From Eubacterium sp. (lineage in GTDB: Bacteria > Bacillota > Clostridia > Lachnospirales > Lachnospiraceae): 5,730 nucleotides of DNA. The notes under the pieces are model-generated. The model saw nothing but the letters and a program-made list of their open reading frames with translations, was not told the DNA's origin and did not search any database. Location of the stretch: contig DOVJ01000179.1 of assembly GCA_003520145.1 (NCBI GenBank), forward strand, positions 1-5,730, in the 5' to 3' direction. Of the stretch, positions 1-5,730 are shown piece after piece. Position 1 is the stretch's first letter. Each line of letters begins with the position of its first letter. The position numbers and the translations under genes are program-made.

Positions 1-2854
1 CTGAATAATGACACTCTGTACAGTAATAGTGAGGACTAAGCGGATTAACCTCTGTGATACCGGCCATAGTAGCCGCAAATGAAGAACCTACAGAACCTCT
101 CGAACCAACTAAGTAGCCGTCCTCGTTAGACTTCCACACAAGCTTCTGAGCTATTATATACATAACGGAGTAACCGTTTGAGATGATTGAGTTAAGCTCT
201 CTCTCTAGTCTCTCTGATACGACCTTAGGAAGTATCGGACCATATATCTCATGCGCTCTGTTATAACATATAGTCCTTAAGTCTTCATCTGAGTGCGGTA
301 TGACAGGCGGACACTTATCAGGCCTTACAGGCTCTATATCCTCTATCATATCGCAGATTTTGTTAGTGTTGTCTATGACTATCTCACGAGCCGTCTCTGG
401 ATCAAAGTATGAATACTCCGAAAGCATTTCTTCTGTGTTGCGGTAGTAGAGCGCGTCACATATCTCTCTGGTATGATCACCACCCTTACCTGTAAGAAGT
501 ATCTTCCTATAAATCTCATCCTCAGGATCCACGAAGTGAACATCTGAAGTTGCCACTACTATCTTGTTGCAGCGACGTCCAAGTTCATATATCTTCTTGT
601 TTATCTCCTTGAGTTCCTCCACACTGTTTAGAGCATTACGGCCGTACTTGATATAATTCGATGAATTGCCTAAAGGAAGTATCTCAAGGTAATCATAGAA
701 GCTAACTATCTCCTCAAGCTTAGAATCCGGAAGATTACGCAACAGAGCCTCAAAAAGCTCGCCGCCGTAACCGCCGCTTCCTAAGAGAATTCCCTCTCTG
801 TGTTCCATGATATCGGTCTTAGGAAACTTCGCAGACTTATGGAAATAATTAAGATGCGCGTTCGAAACCATTCTGTAGAGATTCACTCTTCCGGTTTCAT
901 TCATGATAAGCATGGATATAGGCTTAGCAAACTGCTTGCATATACCCGTCTTGTTAGTCCTGCCGTATTCAGCAAGTCCATTAAGATCAGTTATGCCCAT
1001 CTCCTTCACGATATCCATGATCTTCACAAAACACTGCGCTGTAGCATCCGCATCGTTGACGGCTCTATGATGACCGTCAAGAACAACCTTGAAGTGCTTG
1101 ACAAGTGGATCAAGACCAAACTTCTTCATGGCCGGCACAAGGTGCATCGCCATGACCATGGTATCCATATATGTGAATTCCCAGTCTATACCCTGTTCCG
1201 CAGCCTTTCTGTGTATGAAGGACGTATCGAAGTCAGCGTTATGAGCTACCAGAACACAGCCCTCACAGAAATCCCTGAACTTAGGAAGGACTTCCTCTAT
1301 CGAAGGCATATCAGCAACCATCTCATCTGTTATGTGAGTGAGTTCCTGTATGTTAAGAGGAATCGGCATTCGCGGATTGATAAGATGTGAGAATTCCCCT
1401 AAAGTCTTTCCATTCTGCATCTTAACAGCGCCGATTTCTATGATCTTATCCCTTGCAGGACTAAAGCCTGTAGTCTCTATATCGAAGACCACATATACAG
1501 TATCATCCAGAGGCTGTCCCTTAGGGTCTGTGACCATGTTGCGGACATTGTCGACCATATCAGCCTCGAGGCCGTATATGATCTTGAAGTTGAATTCTTC
1601 TTCTTTCTTCTTGGCAGCCTTCTTCATATCCCTCACGATATGAAACGCCTCCGTATAGGCCTGCACTACGCCATTATCTGTGAAAGCAATAGCCTTATGA
1701 CCAAATCTGATCGCTGTGTCTATAAGATCCTTGATATCAGCTACACCGTCCATATCGGTCATCTTCGTATGGCAGTGAAGCTCGACTCTCTTATTCGCAG
1801 AATCATCATGTCTGTATGTCTTAGTAAGAGGGATGATCTTCGCACCAACTATATCCTTGATGACTACTTCCTTCGCGAATTCATCCTCTTCAAGCTTGCC
1901 CTTGAGCTTGATTCCCTTGCCGACAGCGAGGATATCCATGAGTTTCTTACCCTCTTCCGCACTCTCGAAGAACTTACAGGTTATGGTATCCGTATAGTCT
2001 GTCACGTCAAATGTTATGATCTTCTTGCCATTTCTTGTGTCCTTATCTTCGATTTGGATGATCTCACCTTTTACTGTGACCATACTACCAATCGCGTTGA
2101 CAAGATACTCCATATCTACGCTGTTGCCATCGAGGTCTCTGCCGTAAAAAAGCTCGGAACCAGGTTCATTGACACGATTTCTAGCCTTGGCATACTTGAA
2201 CTTGTTCTTCTCTTTTTCTTCGGCAACCTTTCTTTTTTCAGCTTCCTGCGCTTCAAACTTCGCCTTTTCATCACGCTCTGTAAGGATCTTCTCCACCATA
2301 CGTCTAACCATGGCAGACTTCTCCTCATCCTGTTCATCAGACATACCTGACTTAGCGACAACCTCATAGGTCACGGCAACATCCATGTTAGCGATGATCT
2401 TGAAGACATTGTTGACGATCTGAATCAGATCCGCTATAAAAGAATCCTGAAAATCAGCACTGTTGATAACAAGCTTAACCTCATCAGGATTCGAAAAATC
2501 AAAAACTGTTGATTTATATAATTCAAACAAAACCCTATGATGTTCGAAGAGTTCCTGCTTCATAACATCGCTGTATTCGGCAAAAAACTCTTCCGGGGTG
2601 GTCTGTGCAGGAAGATTAAACCTATACCTCACAGATATATTCTCAACTTTGTTGCCGCCAAGCGCATTTTTTAAGGCGGCTTTGATCTTGTTACTCCACT
2701 CGTATGGAACAACCTTCGGAGAACTAAGTATGACCACAAAACGGTTTCTTGCACTGTTCCCCACAAGTTTGATCACATCGATGCGCTCGAGTAACCCATC
2801 TATATTCTCTTCCCCCGTAAATACGTCAGGAAAAACGGTTCTAAACGGATTCAT
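1..2854 (-). CDS. polC: PolC-type DNA polymerase III alpha subunit, N-terminal 951 residues (3' end cut by window)
   Basis: PolC is the main replicative polymerase of low-GC Gram-positives, acting at the fork with built-in 3'-5' proofreading. The frame is open from ATG 2854-2852 to the left edge without a stop. Visible order: N-terminal region (1-170), a highly charged Lys/Glu-rich linker (about 172-230), an OB fold (about 253-345), first half of the PHP domain (about 355-450; HCH at 360-362, E430), an inserted DnaQ-like exonuclease (about 452-611; FDIETTG with D458/E460, AHNADFD with D543, HHRAVNDAD with H596/D601), second half of PHP (about 612-790; H667, DVH 771-773), then the start of the polymerase module with GYLVGSRGSVGSS at 913-925 and a CTEC pair at 945-948, probably half of the zinc site. 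Exonuclease residues look intact, so proofreading is expected. Two expected PHP metal ligands are altered (N394, G695). The catalytic aspartates of the palm lie beyond the window. Start supported by AGGAG 6 nt upstream and a 9-nt gap after ispG. Identity is very secure. Confidence 0.97.
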   Translation of the reverse strand, partial: MNPFRTVFPDVFTGEENIDGLLERIDVIKLVGNSARNRFVVILSSPKVVPYEWSNKIKAALKNALGGNKVENISVRYRFNLPAQTTPEEFFAEYSDVMKQELFEHHRVLFELYKSTVFDFSNPDEVKLVINSADFQDSFIADLIQIVNNVFKIIANMDVAVTYEVVAKSGMSDEQDEEKSAMVRRMVEKILTERDEKAKFEAQEAEKRKVAEEKEKNKFKYAKARNRVNEPGSELFYGRDLDGNSVDMEYLVNAIGSMVTVKGEIIQIEDKDTRNGKKIITFDVTDYTDTITCKFFESAEEGKKLMDILAVGKGIKLKGKLEEDEFAKEVVIKDIVGAKIIPLTKTYRHDDSANKRVELHCHTKMTDMDGVADIKDLIDTAIRFGHKAIAFTDNGVVQAYTEAFHIVRDMKKAAKKKEEEFNFKIIYGLEADMVDNVRNMVTDPKGQPLDDTVYVVFDIETTGFSPARDKIIEIGAVKMQNGKTLGEFSHLINPRMPIPLNIQELTHITDEMVADMPSIEEVLPKFRDFCEGCVLVAHNADFDTSFIHRKAAEQGIDWEFTYMDTMVMAMHLVPAMKKFGLDPLVKHFKVVLDGHHRAVNDADATAQCFVKIMDIVKEMGITDLNGLAEYGRTNKTGICKQFAKPISMLIMNETGRVNLYRMVSNAHLNYFHKSAKFPKTDIMEHREGILLGSGGYGGELFEALLRNLPDSKLEEIVSFYDYLEILPLGNSSNYIKYGRNALNSVEELKEINKKIYELGRRCNKIVVATSDVHFVDPEDEIYRKILLTGKGGDHTREICDALYYRNTEEMLSEYSYFDPETAREIVIDNTNKICDMIEDIEPVRPDKCPPVIPHSDEDLRTICYNRAHEIYGPILPKVVSERLERELNSIISNGYSVMYIIAQKLVWKSNEDGYLVGSRGSVGSSFAATMAGITEVNPLSPHYYCTECHYS

Positions 2855-2860
2855 ACACAA

Positions 2861-2865
2861 CTCCT
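2861..2865 (-). promoter_or_regulatory. Shine-Dalgarno site of polC, overlapping the ispG stop
   Basis: On the minus strand the sequence reads TAGGAG, then six bases, then ATG. The TAG is the ispG stop codon, and its last two bases are the first two of the AGGAG. Ribosomes ending ispG therefore cover the polC initiation site, which suggests coupled translation. The site fixes the polC start at 2854. Confidence 0.85.
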
Positions 2866-3916
2866 ATTTCCATGCATCAAGCTCATCCCTAAGACACGCA
2901 AGAAGATCTTCTTCCTTGCACTTCTTGATTATCTCACCCTTCTTGATGATTACGCCTTCACCCTTGCCGCCGGCTATACCTATATCAGCTTCCTTAGCTT
3001 CGCCGGGACCATTGACTACACATCCCATAACAGCAACCTTGATATCAAGATTCTGATAATCAAGAAGCATATTCTCAACCTGCTTCGCAAGGCCTATAAG
3101 GTCTATGCTCGTTCTTCCACAGGTAGGACATGATACCATCTCTACGCCGCCCTTCTTAAGCCCAAGAGTCTTAAGGATATGCTTAGCTACTATAACCTCG
3201 TTGATAGGATCATCAGTCAAAGATACTCTTATAGTATCGCCTATGCCGCATCCTAAGATCGCTGCAAGACCTATAGATGACTTAACAGTGCCTCCAAGCA
3301 TGGTTCCTGATTCAGTTATACCCACATGAAGAGGATGAGTAGTCTTATCCTTGATGAGCTTATGAGCATCTATACACATATTTACATCTGATGACTTAAT
3401 ACTTATGACAAGATTGTCATAGCCTGCCTCTTCTATGATCCTGACCTTATCAAGAGCACTCTCTACAAGGCCTTCAGCAGTCACATGCCCATACTTAGCG
3501 ATTATCTCCTTCTCAAGAGAACCTGAATTAACACCTACTCTTATAGGGATGTTGCGCTCCTTAGCGCAATCAACTACAGCTTTTATCTTATCGATACTTC
3601 CTATGTTGCCCGGATTGATCCTTATCTTGTCAGCGCCATTCTCCATAGCAAGTATAGCAAGCTTATAATCGAAGTGGATATCCGCAACAAGAGGAATTGT
3701 GATGCCCTCTTTGATCTTTTTAAGCGCAAGCGCTGCCTCAGGTGTAGGAACTGCACACCTTATGATATCGCAGCCAGCCACGGTGAGTTCTCTTATCTGT
3801 CTCACAGTAGCTTCTACATCTTCAGTTTTTGTATTAGTCATAGACTGTATAAGGATAGGATTACCCCCACCTATGACTCTGTCTCCTATCTTAACAACTT
3901 TTGTATAATCTGCCAT
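2864..3916 (-). CDS. ispG: IspG (GcpE), 4-hydroxy-3-methylbut-2-enyl diphosphate synthase
   Basis: IspG is a cytosolic [4Fe-4S] enzyme of the MEP isoprenoid pathway; it reductively opens 2-C-methyl-D-erythritol 2,4-cyclodiphosphate to HMBPP using electrons from ferredoxin or flavodoxin. The protein has 350 residues, normal for the compact bacterial two-domain form. Residues 1 to about 255 fit the TIM-barrel domain (IQSMTNTKTEDV at 23-34, ADIHFD at 78-83, RINPGNIG at 99-106). Residues from about 258 form the cluster domain, with SCPTCGR at 262-268 (C263, C266) and MGCVVNGPGEAKEAD at 297-311 (C299, E306). These give the three cysteines and one glutamate known to hold the cluster. The start at 3916 is ATG with AAGGAG 5 nt upstream. 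It lies 24 nt after rseP and 9 nt before polC, inside the apparent operon. Its partner dxr is two genes upstream. Nothing appears damaged, and the assignment is secure. Confidence 0.98.
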   Translation of the reverse strand: MADYTKVVKIGDRVIGGGNPILIQSMTNTKTEDVEATVRQIRELTVAGCDIIRCAVPTPEAALALKKIKEGITIPLVADIHFDYKLAILAMENGADKIRINPGNIGSIDKIKAVVDCAKERNIPIRVGVNSGSLEKEIIAKYGHVTAEGLVESALDKVRIIEEAGYDNLVISIKSSDVNMCIDAHKLIKDKTTHPLHVGITESGTMLGGTVKSSIGLAAILGCGIGDTIRVSLTDDPINEVIVAKHILKTLGLKKGGVEMVSCPTCGRTSIDLIGLAKQVENMLLDYQNLDIKVAVMGCVVNGPGEAKEADIGIAGGKGEGVIIKKGEIIKKCKEEDLLACLRDELDAWK

Positions 3917-3921
3917 AACAA

Positions 3922-3927
3922 CTCCTT
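3922..3927 (-). promoter_or_regulatory. Shine-Dalgarno site of ispG
   Basis: AAGGAG on the minus strand sits 5 nt before the ispG ATG at 3916-3914. It follows directly on a small hairpin (3928-3940) that fills most of the rseP-ispG gap, so structure there could affect its accessibility. Confidence 0.85.
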
Positions 3928-3940
3928 AGCGCCACGCGCT
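3928..3940 (-). repeat. Short perfect inverted repeat (hairpin) between rseP and ispG
   Basis: The minus strand reads AGCGC-GTG-GCGCT: a perfect 5-bp stem (four G-C pairs, one A-U) with a 3-nt loop. It begins at the base after the rseP TGA and ends one base before the ispG AAGGAG. There is no following T-run, so it is not an intrinsic terminator. A role in RNA processing or in tuning ispG translation is possible but unproven; a 5-bp stem can also arise by chance. Confidence 0.45.
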
Positions 3941-5248
3941 TCACTTAAAGAAAACATTTTTGATATCGTTGAACAGTATGAATACCATGAGGACCATGAG
4001 GCATGCCATACCCACTAAGTGGATGATGCCCTCCTTCTCTCTGTCTACAGGCTTTCTCCTTATCGCCTCTATGAAGAGGAATACAAGCCTTCCACCGTCA
4101 AGAGCCGGTATCGGAAGAAGGTTCATAACACCTAAGTTAGCACTAAGCAAAGCCACAAGATACATGAGATTAAGAAGCATGTACTTAATGCCGTCTGTCT
4201 TACTTTCGTTAACTGTATCACTTATGATATTCACTATACCGACAGGACCTGCCACATCATCAGACTTGACCTTGCCGGATACAAGCATACGAAGACTGTC
4301 TATAACAGTCATGATGTCATATCTGACCTGAGACGCTGACTTAGTGACAACCTCTACAGGTGAGCCCTTTACAAATGCACTGAACACATACATCCCAGTC
4401 ACCATCTCGTCATACTCGACCTTATCAGGCGTAATCTTAAGGGTCATCTCACTGCCGTCACGCATGATAACAACTGTACACTCGGCGCCTTCAGCCTTAG
4501 TAAATTCTTCAGAAACCTGATCGGCAGTCACTATAGAGACTCCGTTGATGGATACGACCCCATCGCCGGCCTTCACGCCAGCCTTATCAGCCACGCTATC
4601 CTTAGAAACCTCTACGATCTTAACCGGTGAAGCATTCTGTATCATGATACCGATTCTATAAGCAACCTGATGAGTCTTAACAGGAGTAAAGCTTGTCTTA
4701 TACTTCTTACCATCACGCTTATATGTTATGTTGTAGGTCTTGTCAGGGTAAACCATGGTATATACGTCATATTCACTGGCAAATCCTATAGAACGGCCGT
4801 TGATCTTAAGAATCTCATCACCAGCTCTAAGACCTGCTTCATAGGCAGGAGTCCCTTCCTCTACATCATATACCTTAGCAGGCTGATAGCCAACATTCGA
4901 TATGATTATGACTGAAAAGATAAAAGCAAGAAAGAAGTTGAATATCGGACCTGCCGCTATGATAGCTATCCTAGCCCACACAGACTTGCTGCCAAAAGAC
5001 CTGTCCTCGTCTATCACTTCATCCTTCGCGGTATCCTCCATATCGCCCTGCATGATGCAGGCACCGCCAAAAGGAAGGATGTTAAAAGTATATTCAGTCT
5101 CACCCTTCTTGAATCCGAATATCTTCGGGCCAAAACCGATCGCAAATTCCTTAACTCTAACCCCGTTAGCCTTAGCGACTATAAAGTGTCCAAACTCATG
5201 AAACACTACCAAAAGTCCCAGTGCCAATATAGCTATAACTATATTCAA
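3941..5248 (-). CDS. rseP: RseP/RasP-type site-2 zinc metalloprotease with two PDZ domains
   Basis: This M50-family intramembrane protease cuts membrane-embedded substrates such as anti-sigma factors and leftover signal peptides. The 435-residue protein shows a first membrane helix (about 2-25) holding the zinc motif HEFGH at 17-21 with catalytic E18, a loop with FAIGFGPKIFG (35-45) and LPFGGACIMQGD (58-69), a second helix (about 92-118), PDZ domains at about 122-190 and 203-285, an AGPVGI motif at 333-338, a third helix (about 356-380) leading to NLLPIPALDGGR (376-387) with the third zinc ligand D384, and a last helix (about 408-427). All catalytic residues are present. The start is TTG at 5248-5246: an in-frame TGA at 5269-5267 lies upstream with no ATG or GTG between, and any later start would remove HEFGH. 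AGGAGG sits 7 nt upstream. The start overlaps the dxr stop (TTGA). The Firmicute orthologue is called rasP in Bacillus; its substrate here cannot be read from the window. Confidence 0.96.
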   Translation of the reverse strand: MNIVIAILALGLLVVFHEFGHFIVAKANGVRVKEFAIGFGPKIFGFKKGETEYTFNILPFGGACIMQGDMEDTAKDEVIDEDRSFGSKSVWARIAIIAAGPIFNFFLAFIFSVIIISNVGYQPAKVYDVEEGTPAYEAGLRAGDEILKINGRSIGFASEYDVYTMVYPDKTYNITYKRDGKKYKTSFTPVKTHQVAYRIGIMIQNASPVKIVEVSKDSVADKAGVKAGDGVVSINGVSIVTADQVSEEFTKAEGAECTVVIMRDGSEMTLKITPDKVEYDEMVTGMYVFSAFVKGSPVEVVTKSASQVRYDIMTVIDSLRMLVSGKVKSDDVAGPVGIVNIISDTVNESKTDGIKYMLLNLMYLVALLSANLGVMNLLPIPALDGGRLVFLFIEAIRRKPVDREKEGIIHLVGMACLMVLMVFILFNDIKNVFFK

Positions 5249-5730
5249 CTCAACACCTCCTCTACCTCATCTTTAGTTGCTATGATCTCTTCAAGAGTAG
5301 GATTCTCTATGAATCTTATCTTCTCAAGAGCCTTCTCAATACCATCATATATATCTAAGAAACCTATCTCATCTCTTAGGAACTTCGCTACACACACCTC
5401 GTTAGCCGCGTTGAAGACTACAGCTCTATTCCCACCTTCTCTTGCAACCTTATAAGCAAGCGCAAGCCCCCTAAAAGTCTTCATATCAGGCTCTTCAAAA
5501 GTAAGCTTTGCTATGTCATAGAAGTTGAGCTTATCTGTATCCATAGGATATCTCTTAGGATAAAAAAGCGCATACTGGATAGGAAGCCTCATATCCGGAC
5601 TTCCAAGCTGCGCGATAACAGCGCCATCCACATACTCAACCATCGAGTGAATGATACTCTGCGGATGAACGACCACCTGTATATCATCGACATCCACACC
5701 AAAGAGCCACTTCGCTTCTATTACCTCAAG
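5245..5730 (-). CDS. dxr: Dxr (IspC), 1-deoxy-D-xylulose 5-phosphate reductoisomerase, C-terminal 161 residues (5' end cut by window)
   Basis: Dxr converts 1-deoxy-D-xylulose 5-phosphate to 2-C-methyl-D-erythritol 4-phosphate with NADPH and a divalent metal, the first committed step of the MEP pathway and the target of fosmidomycin. The frame is open to the right edge, so about 40% of a usual 380-400-residue protein is present. The fragment begins LEVIEAKWLFG, matching the family segment NKGLE-x-IEA-x-WLF; the glutamate at fragment residue 2 (5727-5725) probably corresponds to metal ligand E231 of the E. coli enzyme. Next come VHPQSIIHSMVEY (21-33), AQLGSPDMRLPIQYAL (40-55) and the C-terminal helical domain with NAANEV (107-112). 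An internal GTG at 5697 is not a start, because conserved sequence continues upstream of it. The TGA stop (5247-5245) overlaps the rseP start. The fragment looks intact and identification is secure. Confidence 0.97.
   Translation of the reverse strand, partial: LEVIEAKWLFGVDVDDIQVVVHPQSIIHSMVEYVDGAVIAQLGSPDMRLPIQYALFYPKRYPMDTDKLNFYDIAKLTFEEPDMKTFRGLALAYKVAREGGNRAVVFNAANEVCVAKFLRDEIGFLDIYDGIEKALEKIRFIENPTLEEIIATKDEVEEVLS
5256..5261 (-). promoter_or_regulatory. Shine-Dalgarno site that decides the TTG start of rseP
   Basis: A full-consensus AGGAGG lies inside the last codons of dxr, 7 nt before TTG 5248-5246. The strong match and ideal spacing support use of the weak TTG codon, which no ATG or GTG can replace. 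Confidence 0.85.

Noticed and set aside
800..1390. 196-codon open frame on the plus strand
   Set aside because: It lies wholly opposite the PolC exonuclease and PHP region, shows no recognisable motif, and is explained by codon bias of the real gene on the other strand.
1640..2350. 236-codon open frame on the plus strand
   Set aside because: Antisense to the PolC linker, OB fold and PHP start; its hydrophobic, Leu-rich tail is the complement of Lys/Glu codons in the charged linker, not a real membrane protein.
2116..2367. 83-codon open frame on the minus strand
   Set aside because: It is an out-of-frame reading of the Lys/Glu-rich PolC linker, which is itself uninterrupted in the true frame.
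1..2854. Frameshift or broken polC
   Set aside because: Checking all 951 codons from 2854 down to 2 shows no stop, and domain motifs appear in the expected order in one frame.
3928..3940. Intrinsic terminator after rseP
   Set aside because: The stem is only 5 bp and no T-run follows on the minus strand; a Shine-Dalgarno site follows instead.
3674..4331. Plus-strand open frames spanning the ispG-rseP junction
   Set aside because: They are antisense to two complete well-conserved genes and have no family resemblance.
5245..5697. A complete 150-residue gene starting at GTG 5697
   Set aside because: Conserved Dxr sequence (LEVIEAKWLFG) continues in frame upstream to the window edge, so this is the tail of dxr rather than a short gene.
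1..5730. Mobile elements, CRISPR arrays, tRNA or rRNA genes, riboswitches
   Set aside because: The window is almost entirely filled with four conserved coding regions; no regular repeats, terminal inverted repeats or structured RNA signatures were seen on either strand.

Overview
The window is a stretch of an ordinary housekeeping operon from a low-to-moderate-GC Firmicute. All four genes lie on the minus strand. Reading in the direction of transcription (high to low coordinates) they are dxr (C-terminal part only), rseP, ispG and polC (N-terminal two thirds only). The presence of PolC, the Gram-positive replicative polymerase with an OB-PHP-exonuclease-PHP-polymerase layout, and the order dxr-rseP-ispG-polC point to Firmicutes and most probably Clostridia. 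Sequence flavour (base composition, frequent ATA codons, the GGAC loop in RseP) suggests Lachnospiraceae, but that family-level placement is inference.

Layout: 5730-5245 is the end of 1-deoxy-D-xylulose 5-phosphate reductoisomerase, cut by the window edge. 5248-3941 is a complete site-2 protease of the RseP/RasP type; it begins with a TTG codon that overlaps the dxr stop. 3916-2864 is a complete IspG with all iron-sulfur ligands. 2854-1 is PolC, open with no stop over 951 codons and running off the left edge just after the GSRGSVGSS region of the polymerase module. The genes are packed tightly (4-nt overlap, 24-nt gap, 9-nt gap), each internal start has a good Shine-Dalgarno sequence, and there is no internal terminator or recognisable promoter, so they are very likely one transcript. 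No stretch above 300 bases lacks a gene.

Functionally, Dxr and IspG catalyse an early and a late step of the MEP pathway of isoprenoid synthesis. RseP is an intramembrane protease used in envelope stress and signal-peptide clearance, and PolC is the main chromosomal polymerase with proofreading. The arrangement is a known conserved Firmicute cluster; I see no new biological system here. Points worth a second look are an apparently degraded metal site in the PolC PHP domain, the TTG start and TTGA overlap of rseP, and a small perfect hairpin next to the ispG ribosome binding site.
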